DNA from: Thermocrispum municipale DSM 44069
Lineage (GTDB): Bacteria > Actinomycetota > Actinomycetes > Mycobacteriales > Pseudonocardiaceae
Direction: 5' to 3'
Assembly: GCF_000427825.1 (NCBI RefSeq)
Contig: NZ_ATYT01000007.1
Coordinates: forward strand, 62,001 to 126,000
Length of the DNA stretch: 64,000 bases
Shown: positions 1-8,045 of the stretch, piece by piece
Layout of the letters: every line of letters begins with the position of its first letter
How positions within the stretch are numbered: the first letter of the stretch is position 1
The notes under the pieces: generated by a model
Database searches by the model: none
Told to the model about the DNA's origin: nothing
Seen by the model: only the letters and a program-made list of their open reading frames with translations
Translations under genes and position numbers: made by a program

Positions 1-211
1 GGTCGTAGGCGGGCAGGATGGTGCCGCCGGGGATACCGAAGACGACCTCGACGCCTACCGCCTCGAGCGAGCGCACCAGCGACTGGGCGCCGGTGAGCCG
101 GACCGGGGTCCCCGCGGGCGGAGCGGGCTTCGGAGGTGCTGCTGGCTTGGCGCTCCCGCCGGCGGGGCTGCCGCCGCTACGGGCACGCGCTCGCGATGTC
201 GCGCTGGTCAT
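1..211 (-). CDS. ilvB: Acetolactate synthase large subunit, N-terminal fragment
   Basis: Only the first 70 codons lie in the window; the gene runs off the left edge. The product joins two pyruvates (or pyruvate and 2-oxobutyrate) in the first common step of valine, leucine and isoleucine synthesis, using ThDP. After a Pro/Ala/Gly-rich N-terminal extension of about 35 residues, the ThDP-binding PYR domain begins with [20 protein letters not shown] and IPGG, a hallmark of the family. The ATG at 209-211 has an AGG-type ribosome site about 8 nt upstream. Upstream lies a transcription-attenuation leader (304-452), so expression is probably controlled by branched-chain amino-acid supply. ilvN and ilvC would be expected beyond the left edge. 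Confidence 0.93.
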   Translation of the reverse strand, partial: MTSATSRARARSGGSPAGGSAKPAAPPKPAPPAGTPVRLTGAQSLVRSLEAVGVEVVFGIPGGTILPAYD

Positions 212-303
212 CGTGCTGCCTCGTTCATACACGGTGTGGTGTTCACGGTTCCTATGCAGTGTCTCTGGGGTCTTCCGGACTGTGCGGAGGTGGTCTTCGC
301 ATG

Positions 304-337
304 AAAAAACCCCCGCCGACCAGTGGTCGTACGAGGG
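304..337 (-). terminator. Attenuator terminator of the ilvB leader
   Basis: Read on the minus strand, the arms CCCTC/CGACC and GGTCG/GGGGG form a stem with a small internal loop and an ACT apical loop. Six T residues follow at once (304-309). This is a textbook intrinsic terminator between the leader peptide and ilvB. It is one of very few T-tracts in this GC-rich window, which supports a dedicated role. Confidence 0.8.
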
Positions 338-338
338 T

Positions 339-386
339 CCGCGCGTCGACGCAGCTTCGCTTCTCCCGCTACGCGTCGACGCGCGG
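339..386 (-). promoter_or_regulatory. ilvB leader hairpin (candidate pause/anti-terminator element)
   Basis: The 14 nt at 373-386, inside the leader-peptide coding sequence, are perfectly complementary to the 14 nt at 339-352. Position 352 down to 339 lies just before the terminator arm. Ribosome position on the leader peptide would decide whether this hairpin forms. I did not work out which alternative pairing releases the terminator; that part is inference. Confidence 0.6.
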
Positions 387-416
387 GCGAAGTACGAGGC
401 TGGTCACGTTCTGCAC
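369..416 (-). CDS. ilvB leader peptide (attenuation peptide)
   Basis: A 15-residue ORF, GTG start at 414-416 and TAG at 369-371, reads [15 protein letters not shown]. It contains the run Leu-Val-Leu encoded CTC-GTA-CTT, with GTA and CTT being rare codons at this GC content, plus two more valines. There is no ribosome-binding site. The GTG instead lies 6 nt after a -10 hexamer, so the transcript should be leaderless. Its place between a consensus promoter and an intrinsic terminator upstream of ilvB marks it as a branched-chain amino-acid attenuation peptide. Such ilvB leaders have been predicted in other actinobacteria, so the type is known, but annotation pipelines usually miss it. Confidence 0.82.
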   Translation of the reverse strand: MQNVTSLVLRPRVDA

Positions 417-422
417 GCCGCA

Positions 423-452
423 AAACTATCCGGCCACCCTACGCAGTGTCAA
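423..452 (-). promoter_or_regulatory. Promoter of the ilvB leader transcript
   Basis: The minus strand carries a perfect TTGACA -35 (447-452), an 18-nt spacer and a TAGTTT -10 (423-428), 6 nt before the leader-peptide GTG. It is the best sigma-70-type promoter in the window. Confidence 0.8.
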
Positions 453-637
453 TTCTGCGAGACAGTGTTCCCGGATCGTGGGAGCAGGGTGAGCGTCGCC
501 ACCCTGCTCGGGAATCGGTCGGGCGGGCCGAAAATGGGCCACCGCCACACCACCCGGTGGCCGCTCGGTCGGACCAGAAACCGGGCACCGCTACCCCGCC
601 CAGTGATCCCACAGCCTGGCCGGAAACAATTGCTCCC

Positions 638-1321
638 GTGAGCGAGCAGTCCAGTCCGCAGGGTCGTCCAGCCGAAACGCCGCCGGTGAAGGAGGCGACG
701 TTCCGGATGCCGCGCATCGCCGTGGTCGCGGCCTTCCTGGCGATGGTCGGTGCCACCCCGTTCGCGTGGTCGGCGTGGTGGCTGACGCCGATCTACTTGG
801 TCCCGATCTGGTTCATCGTCTGGGTGCTCCGTACCCAGACCACCGTGAACACCGAGACACTGACGCTGCGCACGACGTTTCGCACGCGGGTGCTGTCCTG
901 GGACGAGCTCACCAAGCTGAATGTCGACCACAAGCGGAAAGTCGGGGCAGAGCTGACCAGCGAGGAGAAGGTCGTTCTGCCCGGGGTGCAACCGCGTCAT
1001 CTGCCGGTGCTCGCCGCGTTCAGCAGCGGCCGCATTCCGGCGTTCGGCCTGGGGAACCAGGAGGCACACCACCCGCCGAAGTCCGTGGACGACTCGGGCG
1101 CCTCCGAAGCGGAGACGGCCTCCTCCGAACCCGGCCCGGGCCCCTCGCAACCGGAGACAGACTCCTCCGAGTCCGGCTCGGGCGCTTCTGAAGCAGAGGC
1201 GGCCTCCTCCGAACCCGGCTCGCGCCCGTCCGACTCCGGCCCGCGCCCGTCCGACTCCGGCTCGCGCCCGTCCGACTCCGGCCCGCGCCCGGACGAACCG
1301 GGCTCAGCGGAACAGGGCTAG
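638..1321 (+). CDS. Cfp6-like PH-domain membrane protein with Ser/Pro-rich tail
   Basis: A 227-residue protein of unknown function. Residues about 28-65 form two hydrophobic segments (IAVVAAFLAMVGATPFAWSA and LTPIYLVPIWFIVWVL), followed by the short bacterial PH-type domain (TLTLRTTFRTRVLSWDELTKLNVD). The order matches Cfp6/Rv3004, which also sits next to ilvB in M. tuberculosis. The GTG at 638 gives the usual N-terminus; the ATG at 709 would start just before the first hydrophobic segment. The last ~75 residues are low-complexity Ser/Glu/Pro/Gly, ending in a perfect 7-residue repeat (see 1221-1283), and look like a lineage-specific extension. The final 18 bases overlap the convergent DoxX gene. 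Confidence 0.75.
   Translation: MSEQSSPQGRPAETPPVKEATFRMPRIAVVAAFLAMVGATPFAWSAWWLTPIYLVPIWFIVWVLRTQTTVNTETLTLRTTFRTRVLSWDELTKLNVDHKRKVGAELTSEEKVVLPGVQPRHLPVLAAFSSGRIPAFGLGNQEAHHPPKSVDDSGASEAETASSEPGPGPSQPETDSSESGSGASEAEAASSEPGSRPSDSGPRPSDSGSRPSDSGPRPDEPGSAEQG
1221..1283 (+). repeat. Three 21-bp tandem repeats in the cfp6-like tail
   Basis: Three in-frame copies (1221-1241, 1242-1262, 1263-1283), differing only at the last base, encode the heptad (S/P)RPSDSG. The array reaches almost to the stop codon. Confidence 0.9.
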
Positions 1322-1966
1322 CACGCCCACCACGGCGACGGCCGCGAGCACGATGCCGAAGATGCCCCAGCCGACCGGCCGCTTGCGCCACGGGAAGCCC
1401 GCGTCGATCGCTGCCCGTCCCGGTCCGGTGAACAACAGCACCAGGGCACCGGCACCGATCAGCAGCGGATAGGCGTAGCCGGGAGTCTGCCCGGTGTCGG
1501 TCATGTCCGGGAAGTAGCCGACAGTTCGGTCCAGGTACACCACGCACGAGGTCACCGCGAGGATCGCGGCCGCGGCCAGCGGCGTGAACAAGCCGAGGAT
1601 CAGCGCGCCACCGGCACCGACTTCCACCCCGGCCAGCACCCACGCCAGCGTCGACTCGTTGGAGAAGGCGTACTTCTCACCCAGCATCGTGGCGACCGCG
1701 TCGATACTGCCGCCCTCGAACACGCCGAACTTGTACAGCCCTTTGAGCAGCATGGCCCCGCCGACGGCGATCCGCAGGATCAGCAACCCGAGGTCCAGCC
1801 CGGCGTGCCAGCGCGTGCCGACACGGTCCGCTTCGTACTCGTCGTCGAAGTCGCCGGACGGGTCGATGCCGTCGGTGCGGACCGGCGGCGGTTCCGACTC
1901 CGCTCCCCCCGGCGCCCGGAAGTGCTGCGTCGCTTCGCTGGAGTAGAACTCGTCGTTTGCGCTCAT
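1304..1966 (-). CDS. DoxX-family integral membrane protein
   Basis: A 220-residue protein with four predicted membrane segments after a ~55-residue hydrophilic N-terminus: LGLLILRIAVGGAMLLKGLYKF, TLAWVLAGVEVGAGGALILGLF, PLAAAAILAVTSCVVYL and PLLIGAGALVLLFTG, then a C-terminal FGIVLAAVAVVGVLALF. The early Arg-Ile-Ala-x-Gly and Gly-Leu-x-Lys motifs fit DoxX/SURF4-type proteins; the Mtb counterpart is Rv3005c. DoxX proteins are linked to redox and thiol homeostasis in mycobacteria, but the role here is inferred. The ATG lies 8 nt after a TACTCT hexamer, suggesting a leaderless message. Confidence 0.8.
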   Translation of the reverse strand: MSANDEFYSSEATQHFRAPGGAESEPPPVRTDGIDPSGDFDDEYEADRVGTRWHAGLDLGLLILRIAVGGAMLLKGLYKFGVFEGGSIDAVATMLGEKYAFSNESTLAWVLAGVEVGAGGALILGLFTPLAAAAILAVTSCVVYLDRTVGYFPDMTDTGQTPGYAYPLLIGAGALVLLFTGPGRAAIDAGFPWRKRPVGWGIFGIVLAAVAVVGVLALFR

Positions 1967-1974
1967 GGCGGGGC

Positions 1975-1980
1975 AGAGTA
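1975..1980 (-). promoter_or_regulatory. -10 element of the DoxX gene (leaderless)
   Basis: TACTCT on the minus strand ends 8 nt before the ATG at 1966, with no Shine-Dalgarno sequence between. Confidence 0.5.
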
Positions 1981-2096
1981 GCGGGAATTACTCCTAACGG
2001 GTATCCGGGTTGGCGACGTGTTCGGGGAAACGTTCACCATCGGTCGCCCCGCCCCACTCCAGCGGAGTACTCACCGCACATTCACGACCCGCGACC

Positions 2097-2102
2097 TACC
2101 GT
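2097..2102 (+). promoter_or_regulatory. -10 element of the lppZ-like gene (leaderless)
   Basis: TACCGT lies 7 nt before the GTG at 2110. This favours that GTG over the one at 2113 and the ATG at 2128. Confidence 0.5.
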
Positions 2103-2109
2103 GGTGTGC

Positions 2110-3306
2110 GTGGTGACCCGCCGCCCGATGCGTTTACTCGCCGCCGTCGCGGCGAGCGGTCTGCTGCTGAGCGCCTGCGCCCAGTTCGACGACACGGCGG
2201 CCGACGCCAACTTCGCGCCCGCGCCGGAACTGACCCCGCAGCGCGGCCCCCAGCCCGAGTTGCCCGAGGCACCCGGCAGCTCCGAGGAGCCGGGCGGACC
2301 GGGCGGCCGGGACGGCAATTCCGGCAACGAGGAGATCCCGCCACCGGACGGCTGCACCGATCACGACCCAGCGGTGATCGGCACGTGCATGGACACGCTG
2401 GTGGCGGTGACCGCCCTCCCGCCGGTGAACGGACAGCCCGCGGCATTGGCCGCGGAACGCGACACCGGCCGCGTGATGCGCGTGGTGAAGGGGCGCAAGC
2501 CGACGACGTTCGCCAAGCTCAAGGTCACCGCCTCCGGTGACGGTGGCCTGACCGGGCTGGCGTTGTCACCGACGTATCAAGAGGACGGCCTGGTCTTCGC
2601 CTACATCACCACCGGCACGGACAACCGCGTGGTGCGGTTCTCCGACGGGCAGAAGCCGCGCGCGATCCTGACCGGCATCCCGAAGGGCACGAGCGGCAAT
2701 CGTGGGGCGCTGGCCGTGGACGGCTCTGGGGCGCTGCTGGTCGCCACCGGCAATGCCGGGGACACCAAAGCGGCGAAGAATCCGAACTCGCTGGCCGGCA
2801 AGGTGCTGCGCATCGACACCAGCGGCAAGGCGGCCGAGGGCAACCCGAAGGCAGGCTCGCGGGTGGTGTCCAGCGGGCTGCACACCCCGGGCGGCATTTG
2901 CGCCTCGTCCGACGGCTCCGAGGTCTGGGTGACCGACCGAGCCCCGGAGGCGGACACGATCCACCTGGTGGAAAGCGGTAAGCCGCTGAGCACACCGGTG
3001 TGGAAGTGGAAGGACAAGCCCGGCGTCGCCGGCTGCGCGGACGCGGACGAGGGCGTGTCGGTGGCGATGTCGAAGGACGCGGGTCTGCACGGGCTGGCGG
3101 TCGACGAGAACGGGTCGGTGACCGGCAAACCCGACGTGAGCTTCGACGGGGAGTCCGGGTACGGGCGGCTGTCCGGGCTGGACGTCTACACCCCGGGCCT
3201 CGCGGTGGCCAGCACGGTGAACAAGGACGGCGGCAAGCCGGTGTCCAGCGACGACCGGGTCGTGTTGCTGCCGCTGAACCCGTCGGGCGGCAGCGACAAG
3301 GACTGA
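2110..3306 (+). CDS. lppZ: LppZ-like lipoprotein, glucose/sorbosone dehydrogenase-type beta-propeller
   Basis: A secreted lipoprotein of 398 residues. The signal peptide MRLLAAVAASGLLLSAC ends in a lipobox (LLSAC) with the lipidated Cys near residue 23. About 75 Pro/Glu-rich residues follow as a linker with CTDHDPAVIGTC. The rest is a beta-propeller of the GSDH/NHL type (GLTGLALSPTYQEDGLVFAYIT, GNRGALAVDGSGALLVATGN, LAGKVLRID). It matches LppZ/Rv3006 in place and architecture. The family's substrate is unknown, and PQQ-binding residues cannot be confirmed by eye. Convergent with gatB. Confidence 0.82.
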   Translation: MVTRRPMRLLAAVAASGLLLSACAQFDDTAADANFAPAPELTPQRGPQPELPEAPGSSEEPGGPGGRDGNSGNEEIPPPDGCTDHDPAVIGTCMDTLVAVTALPPVNGQPAALAAERDTGRVMRVVKGRKPTTFAKLKVTASGDGGLTGLALSPTYQEDGLVFAYITTGTDNRVVRFSDGQKPRAILTGIPKGTSGNRGALAVDGSGALLVATGNAGDTKAAKNPNSLAGKVLRIDTSGKAAEGNPKAGSRVVSSGLHTPGGICASSDGSEVWVTDRAPEADTIHLVESGKPLSTPVWKWKDKPGVAGCADADEGVSVAMSKDAGLHGLAVDENGSVTGKPDVSFDGESGYGRLSGLDVYTPGLAVASTVNKDGGKPVSSDDRVVLLPLNPSGGSDKD

Positions 3307-3341
3307 CGAACGCAGCGACTCACCAAACACACCAAACACAC

Positions 3342-3376
3342 TGTGGCGCCGCGGGCGATGCACCCACGACGCCACA
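3342..3376. terminator. Inverted repeat between convergent lppZ and gatB
   Basis: TGTGGCG (3342-3348) pairs with CGCCACA (3370-3376) across 21 nt in the 87-bp gap between two convergent genes. There is no T-tract, so a terminator role is only suggested by its place. Confidence 0.35.
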
Positions 3377-3393
3377 ATGTCCGAGTCAGCTGA

Positions 3394-4893
3394 TTACTTG
3401 CAGCGCTCCAGCACCAGTTCCCGCACGCGTTTCGCATCGGCCTGCCCACGCGTGGCCTTCATGACCGCGCCGACGATGGCGCCCGCGGCCTGCACCTTGC
3501 CGCCGCGGATCTTCTCCACCACGTCCGGCTGCGCGGCGAGCGCCTCGTCCACCGCGGCCAGCAGCGCCGAGTCGTCCGACACCACCTGCAGCCCGCGGGC
3601 CTCGATCACCTCGTCCGGCCCGCCCTCGCCGTCCAGCACGGCCTCGACCACCTGACGAGCCAGCTTGTTGGTCAGCTTGCCCTCGGCGATCAGCTCGATC
3701 ACCCTGGCCACCTGCTTCGGCGTGATGGCCAGCTCGGCCAGCTCCACCTCGCGCGCGTTGGCCTGCTGGGTCAGGAACTGCACCCACCAACTACGCGCCT
3801 CGGCGACCGGCGCACCTGCGTCGACCGTGGCCGCGACCAGGTCGACCGCACCGGTGTTGAACAGGTCGCGCAGCTCCTCGTCGGTGAGCTGCCACTCTTC
3901 CTGGATGCGCTTGCGGCGCTTCCACGGCGGCTCCGGCAGCGTCTTGCGCAGTTCCTCGACCCACTCCCGGCTCGGCGCGATCGGCACCAGGTCCGGCTCC
4001 GGGAAGTAGCGGTAGTCCTCGGACGTCTCCTTCGGGCGACCGGGCGACGTGGAGCCGTCGGCTTCCTGGAAGTGCCTGGTCTCCTGCACGATCGTGCCGC
4101 CGTCGGCCAGCACCGCGGCCTGTCGCTGCATCTCGTACCGCACCGCGCGCTCGACGCTGCGCAGCGAGTTGACGTTCTTCGTCTCGGTGCGGGTGCCGAA
4201 CTCCTGCTGCCCCTTCGGCCGCAGCGACACGTTCGCGTCGCAGCGCATCGAGCCCTGGTCCATGCGCACGTCCGAGACGCCCAGCGCCAGCATCAGCTCC
4301 CGCAACGCGGTCACGTAGGCACGCGCCACTTCCGGCGCCCGCTCGCCCGCGCCCTCGATCGGCTTGGTGACGATCTCGATCAGCGGCACACCCGCGCGGT
4401 TGTAGTCCAGCAGCGAGTGCTCGGCGCCGTGGATGCGGCCGGTAGCACCGCCGACGTGCAGCGACTTACCGGTGTCCTCCTCCATGTGGGCACGCTCGAT
4501 GCCCACCCGGAACACTTCGCCGTCGTCGAGCATGACGTCCAAGTAGCCGTCGAACGCGATCGGCTCGTCGTACTGCGACGTCTGGAAGTTCTTCGGCATG
4601 TCCGGGTAGAAGTAGTTCTTCCGCGCGAACCGGCACCACTCGGCGATCTGGCAGTTCAGCGCCAGGCCGATGCGGATCGCCGACTCCACGCCTTTGCCGT
4701 TGACCACCGGCAGCGAACCCGGCAGGCCGAGGCAGGTCGGGCACACGTGGGTGTTCGGCTCGCCCCCGAACTCGTTGACGCAGCCGCAGAACATCTTGGT
4801 CTTGGTGTTCAGTTCGACGTGCACCTCGAGCCCGAGCACCGGGTCGAACCGCGCCAGCACCTCGTCGTAGGGCAGCAGAGTCGCAGCGGTCAT
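3394..4893 (-). CDS. gatB: Aspartyl/glutamyl-tRNA amidotransferase subunit B
   Basis: A 499-residue GatB, the subunit that binds misacylated Glu-tRNA(Gln)/Asp-tRNA(Asn) and phosphorylates the acyl group. The N-terminus [22 protein letters not shown], then [15 protein letters not shown] and [20 protein letters not shown] are family signatures with a Cys-rich zinc site. The C-terminal ~100 residues form the helical/YqeY-like tail domain ([24 protein letters not shown]). The ATG at 4891-4893 is read within TGATG, sharing one base with the gatA stop, so the two are translationally coupled. In M. tuberculosis pfkA separates gatA and gatB; here they abut. Confidence 0.97.
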   Translation of the reverse strand: MTAATLLPYDEVLARFDPVLGLEVHVELNTKTKMFCGCVNEFGGEPNTHVCPTCLGLPGSLPVVNGKGVESAIRIGLALNCQIAEWCRFARKNYFYPDMPKNFQTSQYDEPIAFDGYLDVMLDDGEVFRVGIERAHMEEDTGKSLHVGGATGRIHGAEHSLLDYNRAGVPLIEIVTKPIEGAGERAPEVARAYVTALRELMLALGVSDVRMDQGSMRCDANVSLRPKGQQEFGTRTETKNVNSLRSVERAVRYEMQRQAAVLADGGTIVQETRHFQEADGSTSPGRPKETSEDYRYFPEPDLVPIAPSREWVEELRKTLPEPPWKRRKRIQEEWQLTDEELRDLFNTGAVDLVAATVDAGAPVAEARSWWVQFLTQQANAREVELAELAITPKQVARVIELIAEGKLTNKLARQVVEAVLDGEGGPDEVIEARGLQVVSDDSALLAAVDEALAAQPDVVEKIRGGKVQAAGAIVGAVMKATRGQADAKRVRELVLERCK

Positions 4894-6398
4894 CACAGCT
4901 CCGGAATCTGGTCGAGAACGGTACGGCCTGCGGCGGCGTCGCGGGCCTGCTCGTAGGCGGCGGCCACCCGGTACATGCGGTCGTCGGCCAGCGCAGGCGC
5001 CATCACCTGCAGGCCGACCGGCAGACCGTCGTCGTCGGACAAGCCGCTCGGCACGCTCAGCGCGGCATTGCCCGCGAGGTTGGCCGGGATGGTGCACAGG
5101 TCGGCGACGTACATGGCCATCGGGTCGTCGATCCGCTCGCCGATCTTGAACGCGGTGGTCGGGGTCGTCGGCGAGACCAGGACGTCGACCTGCTGGTAGG
5201 CGGCCTCGAAGTCACGGATGATCAAGGTGCGCACCTTCTGCGCCGACCCGTAGTAGGCGTCGTAGTAGCCCGCGGACAGTGCGTAGGTGCCGATCATGAT
5301 GCGGCGCTTCACCTCGGCGCCGAAGCCCGCCTCGCGGGACAGCGACATGACCTCCTCGGCGCTGCGCGTGCCGTCGTCGCCGACCCGCAGGCCGTAACGC
5401 ATGGCGTCGAAGCGGGCCAGGTTGGACGAGCACTCACTCGGGTTGATCAGGTAGTACGCGGGCAACGCGTAGCGGAAGTTCGGGCAGGACACCTCGACGA
5501 TCTCCGCGCCGAGGTCGCGCAACTGCTGTACGGCCGCTTCGAACGAACGCAGCACACCCGGTTGGTAGCCCTCGCCCTGGAACTCGGTCACCACACCGAC
5601 CCGGACGCCGGACAGGTCCCCGGACATGCCCTGCTTGGCGGCCTCGACCACCGGCGGCACCGGCTGGTTGATCGACGTGGAGTCGAGCGGGTCGTGGCCC
5701 GCGATGATCTCGTGCAGCAGCGCGGCGTCCAGCACCGTACGGGCACACGGCCCGGCCTGGTCGAGGCTCGAGGAGAAGGCGACCAGGCCGTAGCGGGACA
5801 CCGAACCGTAGGTCGGCTTGACACCGACGGTGCCGGTCACCGCGGCCGGCTGGCGGATCGAGCCACCGGTGTCGGTCCCGATGGCCAGCGGTGCCTCGAA
5901 CGCCGCGAGCGACGCCGACGAGCCACCGCCGGATCCACCCGGTACCCGCGTGGTGTCCCACGGGTTGTGGGTCGGACCGAACGCCGAGTTCTCCGTGGAC
6001 GAGCCCATGGCGAACTCGTCCATGTTGGTCTTGCCCAGCACCACCACGTCGGCCTCGCGCAGCCTGCGGCGGACCGTGGAGTCGTACGGTGGGATCCAGC
6101 CCTCGAGCGTCTTCGAGCCACAGGTGGTCGGCACGCCCTCGGTGGTGAGCACGTCCTTCAGCGCCAGCGGGACACCGGCGAGGGGCGAAGCGGGGGCCTT
6201 GCCCGCGGCGATGTCCGCGTCCACCTTGCGCGCGGTCTCCAGCGCGCCTTCGGCGTCGACGTGCAGGAAGGCCTTGATCTGGTCGTCCACCTTCGCGATG
6301 CGGTCCAGGTGCGCCTGCGTCACCTCCACCGCGCTCAGCTCGCCCGCGTGGATCTTCGCGGCCACCTCGGCCGCGGTCATCCGGATCACGTCGGTCAC
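4893..6398 (-). CDS. gatA: Aspartyl/glutamyl-tRNA amidotransferase subunit A
   Basis: A 501-residue amidase-signature enzyme that releases ammonia from glutamine for GatB. The Ser-cisSer-Lys triad is visible: Lys in [12 protein letters not shown], and the Gly/Ser-rich loop [32 protein letters not shown]. It starts with GTG at 6398, overlapping the gatC stop by four bases (GTGA), and ends one base into gatB. Glutaminyl- and/or asparaginyl-tRNA are therefore probably made by transamidation in this organism. Confidence 0.97.
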   Translation of the reverse strand: MTDVIRMTAAEVAAKIHAGELSAVEVTQAHLDRIAKVDDQIKAFLHVDAEGALETARKVDADIAAGKAPASPLAGVPLALKDVLTTEGVPTTCGSKTLEGWIPPYDSTVRRRLREADVVVLGKTNMDEFAMGSSTENSAFGPTHNPWDTTRVPGGSGGGSSASLAAFEAPLAIGTDTGGSIRQPAAVTGTVGVKPTYGSVSRYGLVAFSSSLDQAGPCARTVLDAALLHEIIAGHDPLDSTSINQPVPPVVEAAKQGMSGDLSGVRVGVVTEFQGEGYQPGVLRSFEAAVQQLRDLGAEIVEVSCPNFRYALPAYYLINPSECSSNLARFDAMRYGLRVGDDGTRSAEEVMSLSREAGFGAEVKRRIMIGTYALSAGYYDAYYGSAQKVRTLIIRDFEAAYQQVDVLVSPTTPTTAFKIGERIDDPMAMYVADLCTIPANLAGNAALSVPSGLSDDDGLPVGLQVMAPALADDRMYRVAAAYEQARDAAAGRTVLDQIPEL

Positions 6399-6694
6399 TG
6401 TTCCTCCCCCAGGATCCGCGGCACCCGGAAGCGACCTTCCTCGGCGGCCGGGGCACCGGAGAGCGCCTGCTCCTGTGTCAGTCCGGGCCGGACCTCGTCC
6501 TCGCGGAACACGTTGGTCAGCGGCACGGCATGCGACGTGGGTGGCACGTCGTCGGTGGCGACCTCACTGACCTTGGCGACCGCGTCCAGGATGACGTCCA
6601 GCTGTCCGGCGAACAGGTCCAGTTCGTCCTCGGTGACGGCCAACCGGGCCAGTTTGGCCAGGTGTGCGACTTCGTCGCGGGAAATGGTGGACAC
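6395..6694 (-). CDS. gatC: Aspartyl/glutamyl-tRNA amidotransferase subunit C
   Basis: A 99-residue small subunit that wraps around GatA and GatB and stabilises the complex. [39 protein letters not shown] is the typical GatC helix, followed by [12 protein letters not shown] and FREDEV. I chose the GTG at 6694 because a GGGGG ribosome site lies 10 nt upstream; an in-frame TTG at 6703 lies directly against that site. First gene of gatC-gatA-gatB. Confidence 0.93.
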   Translation of the reverse strand: MSTISRDEVAHLAKLARLAVTEDELDLFAGQLDVILDAVAKVSEVATDDVPPTSHAVPLTNVFREDEVRPGLTQEQALSGAPAAEEGRFRVPRILGEEQ

Positions 6695-6741
6695 GCGCGT
6701 CAACCCCCGGTTGATGGTCCTCGGGCGGATGGTTGCGCTCG

Positions 6742-6747
6742 AGTCTA
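6742..6747 (-). promoter_or_regulatory. Candidate -10 element of gatCAB
   Basis: TAGACT on the minus strand lies about 47 nt upstream of the gatC start, leaving room for a 5' UTR that includes the GGGGG ribosome site. No clear -35 is seen. Confidence 0.35.
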
Positions 6748-6963
6748 TGGCTCGGGGCTCGGCCGGGTTTCGCCGGGTGAGTGGGCATGTCGGACGAGTG
6801 TGTGGTCCAGCTGTCGGTACCGGCTTAACCGCGGTTGCGCGGATTCGCTACCGTCAGAACACGGACGCCGAGACGACGCCTTCGCGCGCTCGCGTTTGCC
6901 CGCGAGCCACGGCGGCGCGCGCCGGTAGCGATGCGATGGCCGCCACGATAGCAAGAGGTACCC

Positions 6964-7617
6964 GTGTCATTCCTGATTCGAGTGCAACTACCGGACAATC
7001 CCGGTTCCCTCGGCGCGGTGGCGTCCGCACTGGGGGCGATCAATGCCGACATCCTGAGCGTTGACGTGGTCGAACGCGCCGACGGGGTTGCGGTCGACGA
7101 CCTGGTGGTCGAGCTGCCCAACGGCAGCCTGCCGGACGCGCTGATCACCGCCGCGGAAAGCGTCGACGGGGTCGAGGTGGACGCCGTCCGGCCGTACGCC
7201 GGTGTGCTGAACACCCACCGCGAGCTCGAGCTGGTCGAGGAGATCGCCAGCGACCCGCGGCAGGGCCTGGCGATGCTGGCCGACGGAGTGCCGCGCATCG
7301 TGCGGGCAGGCTGGGCACTGGTGGTCGCCGGCGGCCCGGAGGGCGTGCAGCGACTGGCCGCGTCGACCGCTGCGCCGGAGAGCGAGATCGACTCGCTGCC
7401 GTGGCTGCCGCTGCACCGGGCGACGATCCTGGACGCGGAGGCGGAGTGGATCCCGGAACCGTGGCAGGAGCTGGGCACCGAGCTGGCCGCGACCCCGCTG
7501 GGCAAGCCGGACCGGGCGCTGTTGGTCGGGCGCCCCGGTGGACCGATGTTCCGCGCCGCCGAGGTCGCGCGGCTGGCCCACCTGGCGGGCATCGTGGCCG
7601 TCGTGCTGGACGGCTGA
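6964..7617 (+). CDS. ACT-domain amino-acid-binding protein
   Basis: A 217-residue protein whose first ~75 residues are a clear ACT domain (SFLIRVQLPDNPGSLGAVASALGAINADILSVDVVE), the small ligand-binding fold that usually senses amino acids. The C-terminal part (GQ-like RQGLAMLADGVPRIVRAGWALVV) has no catalytic motif I recognise. It corresponds to Rv3013, also between gatC and ligA. The GTG at 6964 follows an AGAGG ribosome site. It is divergent from gatC, and its function is unknown. Confidence 0.82.
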   Translation: MSFLIRVQLPDNPGSLGAVASALGAINADILSVDVVERADGVAVDDLVVELPNGSLPDALITAAESVDGVEVDAVRPYAGVLNTHRELELVEEIASDPRQGLAMLADGVPRIVRAGWALVVAGGPEGVQRLAASTAAPESEIDSLPWLPLHRATILDAEAEWIPEPWQELGTELAATPLGKPDRALLVGRPGGPMFRAAEVARLAHLAGIVAVVLDG

Positions 7618-7876
7618 GCGGGCCCTTGGCACAGCCGAGGTAGATCTGTGCCCGGCTGAGCGGGAAAGTTCGCCGGCATCACCGCTGCGCAGCTGCATCG
7701 CGGCCGGCGTGTCGGGTGGCCGATCGGGACACCCCGCCAGGCAACGGTCTTGCCCAGGTCGGCGTGCCGATGCGGAACGAGCCGGGAGGTTCACACCCTG
7801 GCGGGCCGGCTCTCCGCGGGCCGCAGGGCAGCGTGACCCGCCGCCTGCCGGGCCAGAGCTTCGGCTGCAACACCAA
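7618..7876. other. Non-coding stretch before a tandem repeat
   Basis: The gap between the ACT gene and the acetyltransferase (7618-8021) holds no gene I can support. Its second half is the 34-bp repeat array described next, with a degenerate half-copy at about 7853-7876. I see no promoter or terminator in the first half. Confidence 0.6.
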
Positions 7877-8045
7877 CAGCGGCCGACTGAAGCTCCGGCT
7901 GGAACACCAACAGCGGCCGACTGAAGCTCCACTGCAACACCGACAGCGGCCGACTGAAGCTCCGGCTGCAACACCGACAGCGGCCGACTGAAGCTCCAGC
8001 TGGAACGCCGACAGCGGCCGGCTAGAGCTCCAGTTGGAACACCAG
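7877..8045. repeat. Tandem array of five ~34-bp units overlapping a gene's 3' end
   Basis: Units start with CAGCGGCCG at 7877, 7911, 7944, 7978 and 8012; lengths are 34, 33, 34, 34 and 34 bp. The last unit (8012-8045) contains the final eight codons and the stop of the minus-strand acetyltransferase. The others lie downstream of that stop. As 34 is not a multiple of three, the array cannot extend the protein in a steady frame. There are no unique spacers, so it is not CRISPR. It looks like slippage or unequal duplication seeded from the gene's 3' end. Confidence 0.92.

Noticed and set aside
3342-3376. Rho-independent terminator with T-tract between lppZ and gatB
   Set aside because: Only a 7-bp inverted repeat without T-tract; kept as a low-confidence hairpin rather than a firm terminator.
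7853-8045. CRISPR-like array
   Set aside because: Units abut directly with no unique spacers, copies are nearly identical throughout, and no cas gene is present. It is a plain tandem repeat.
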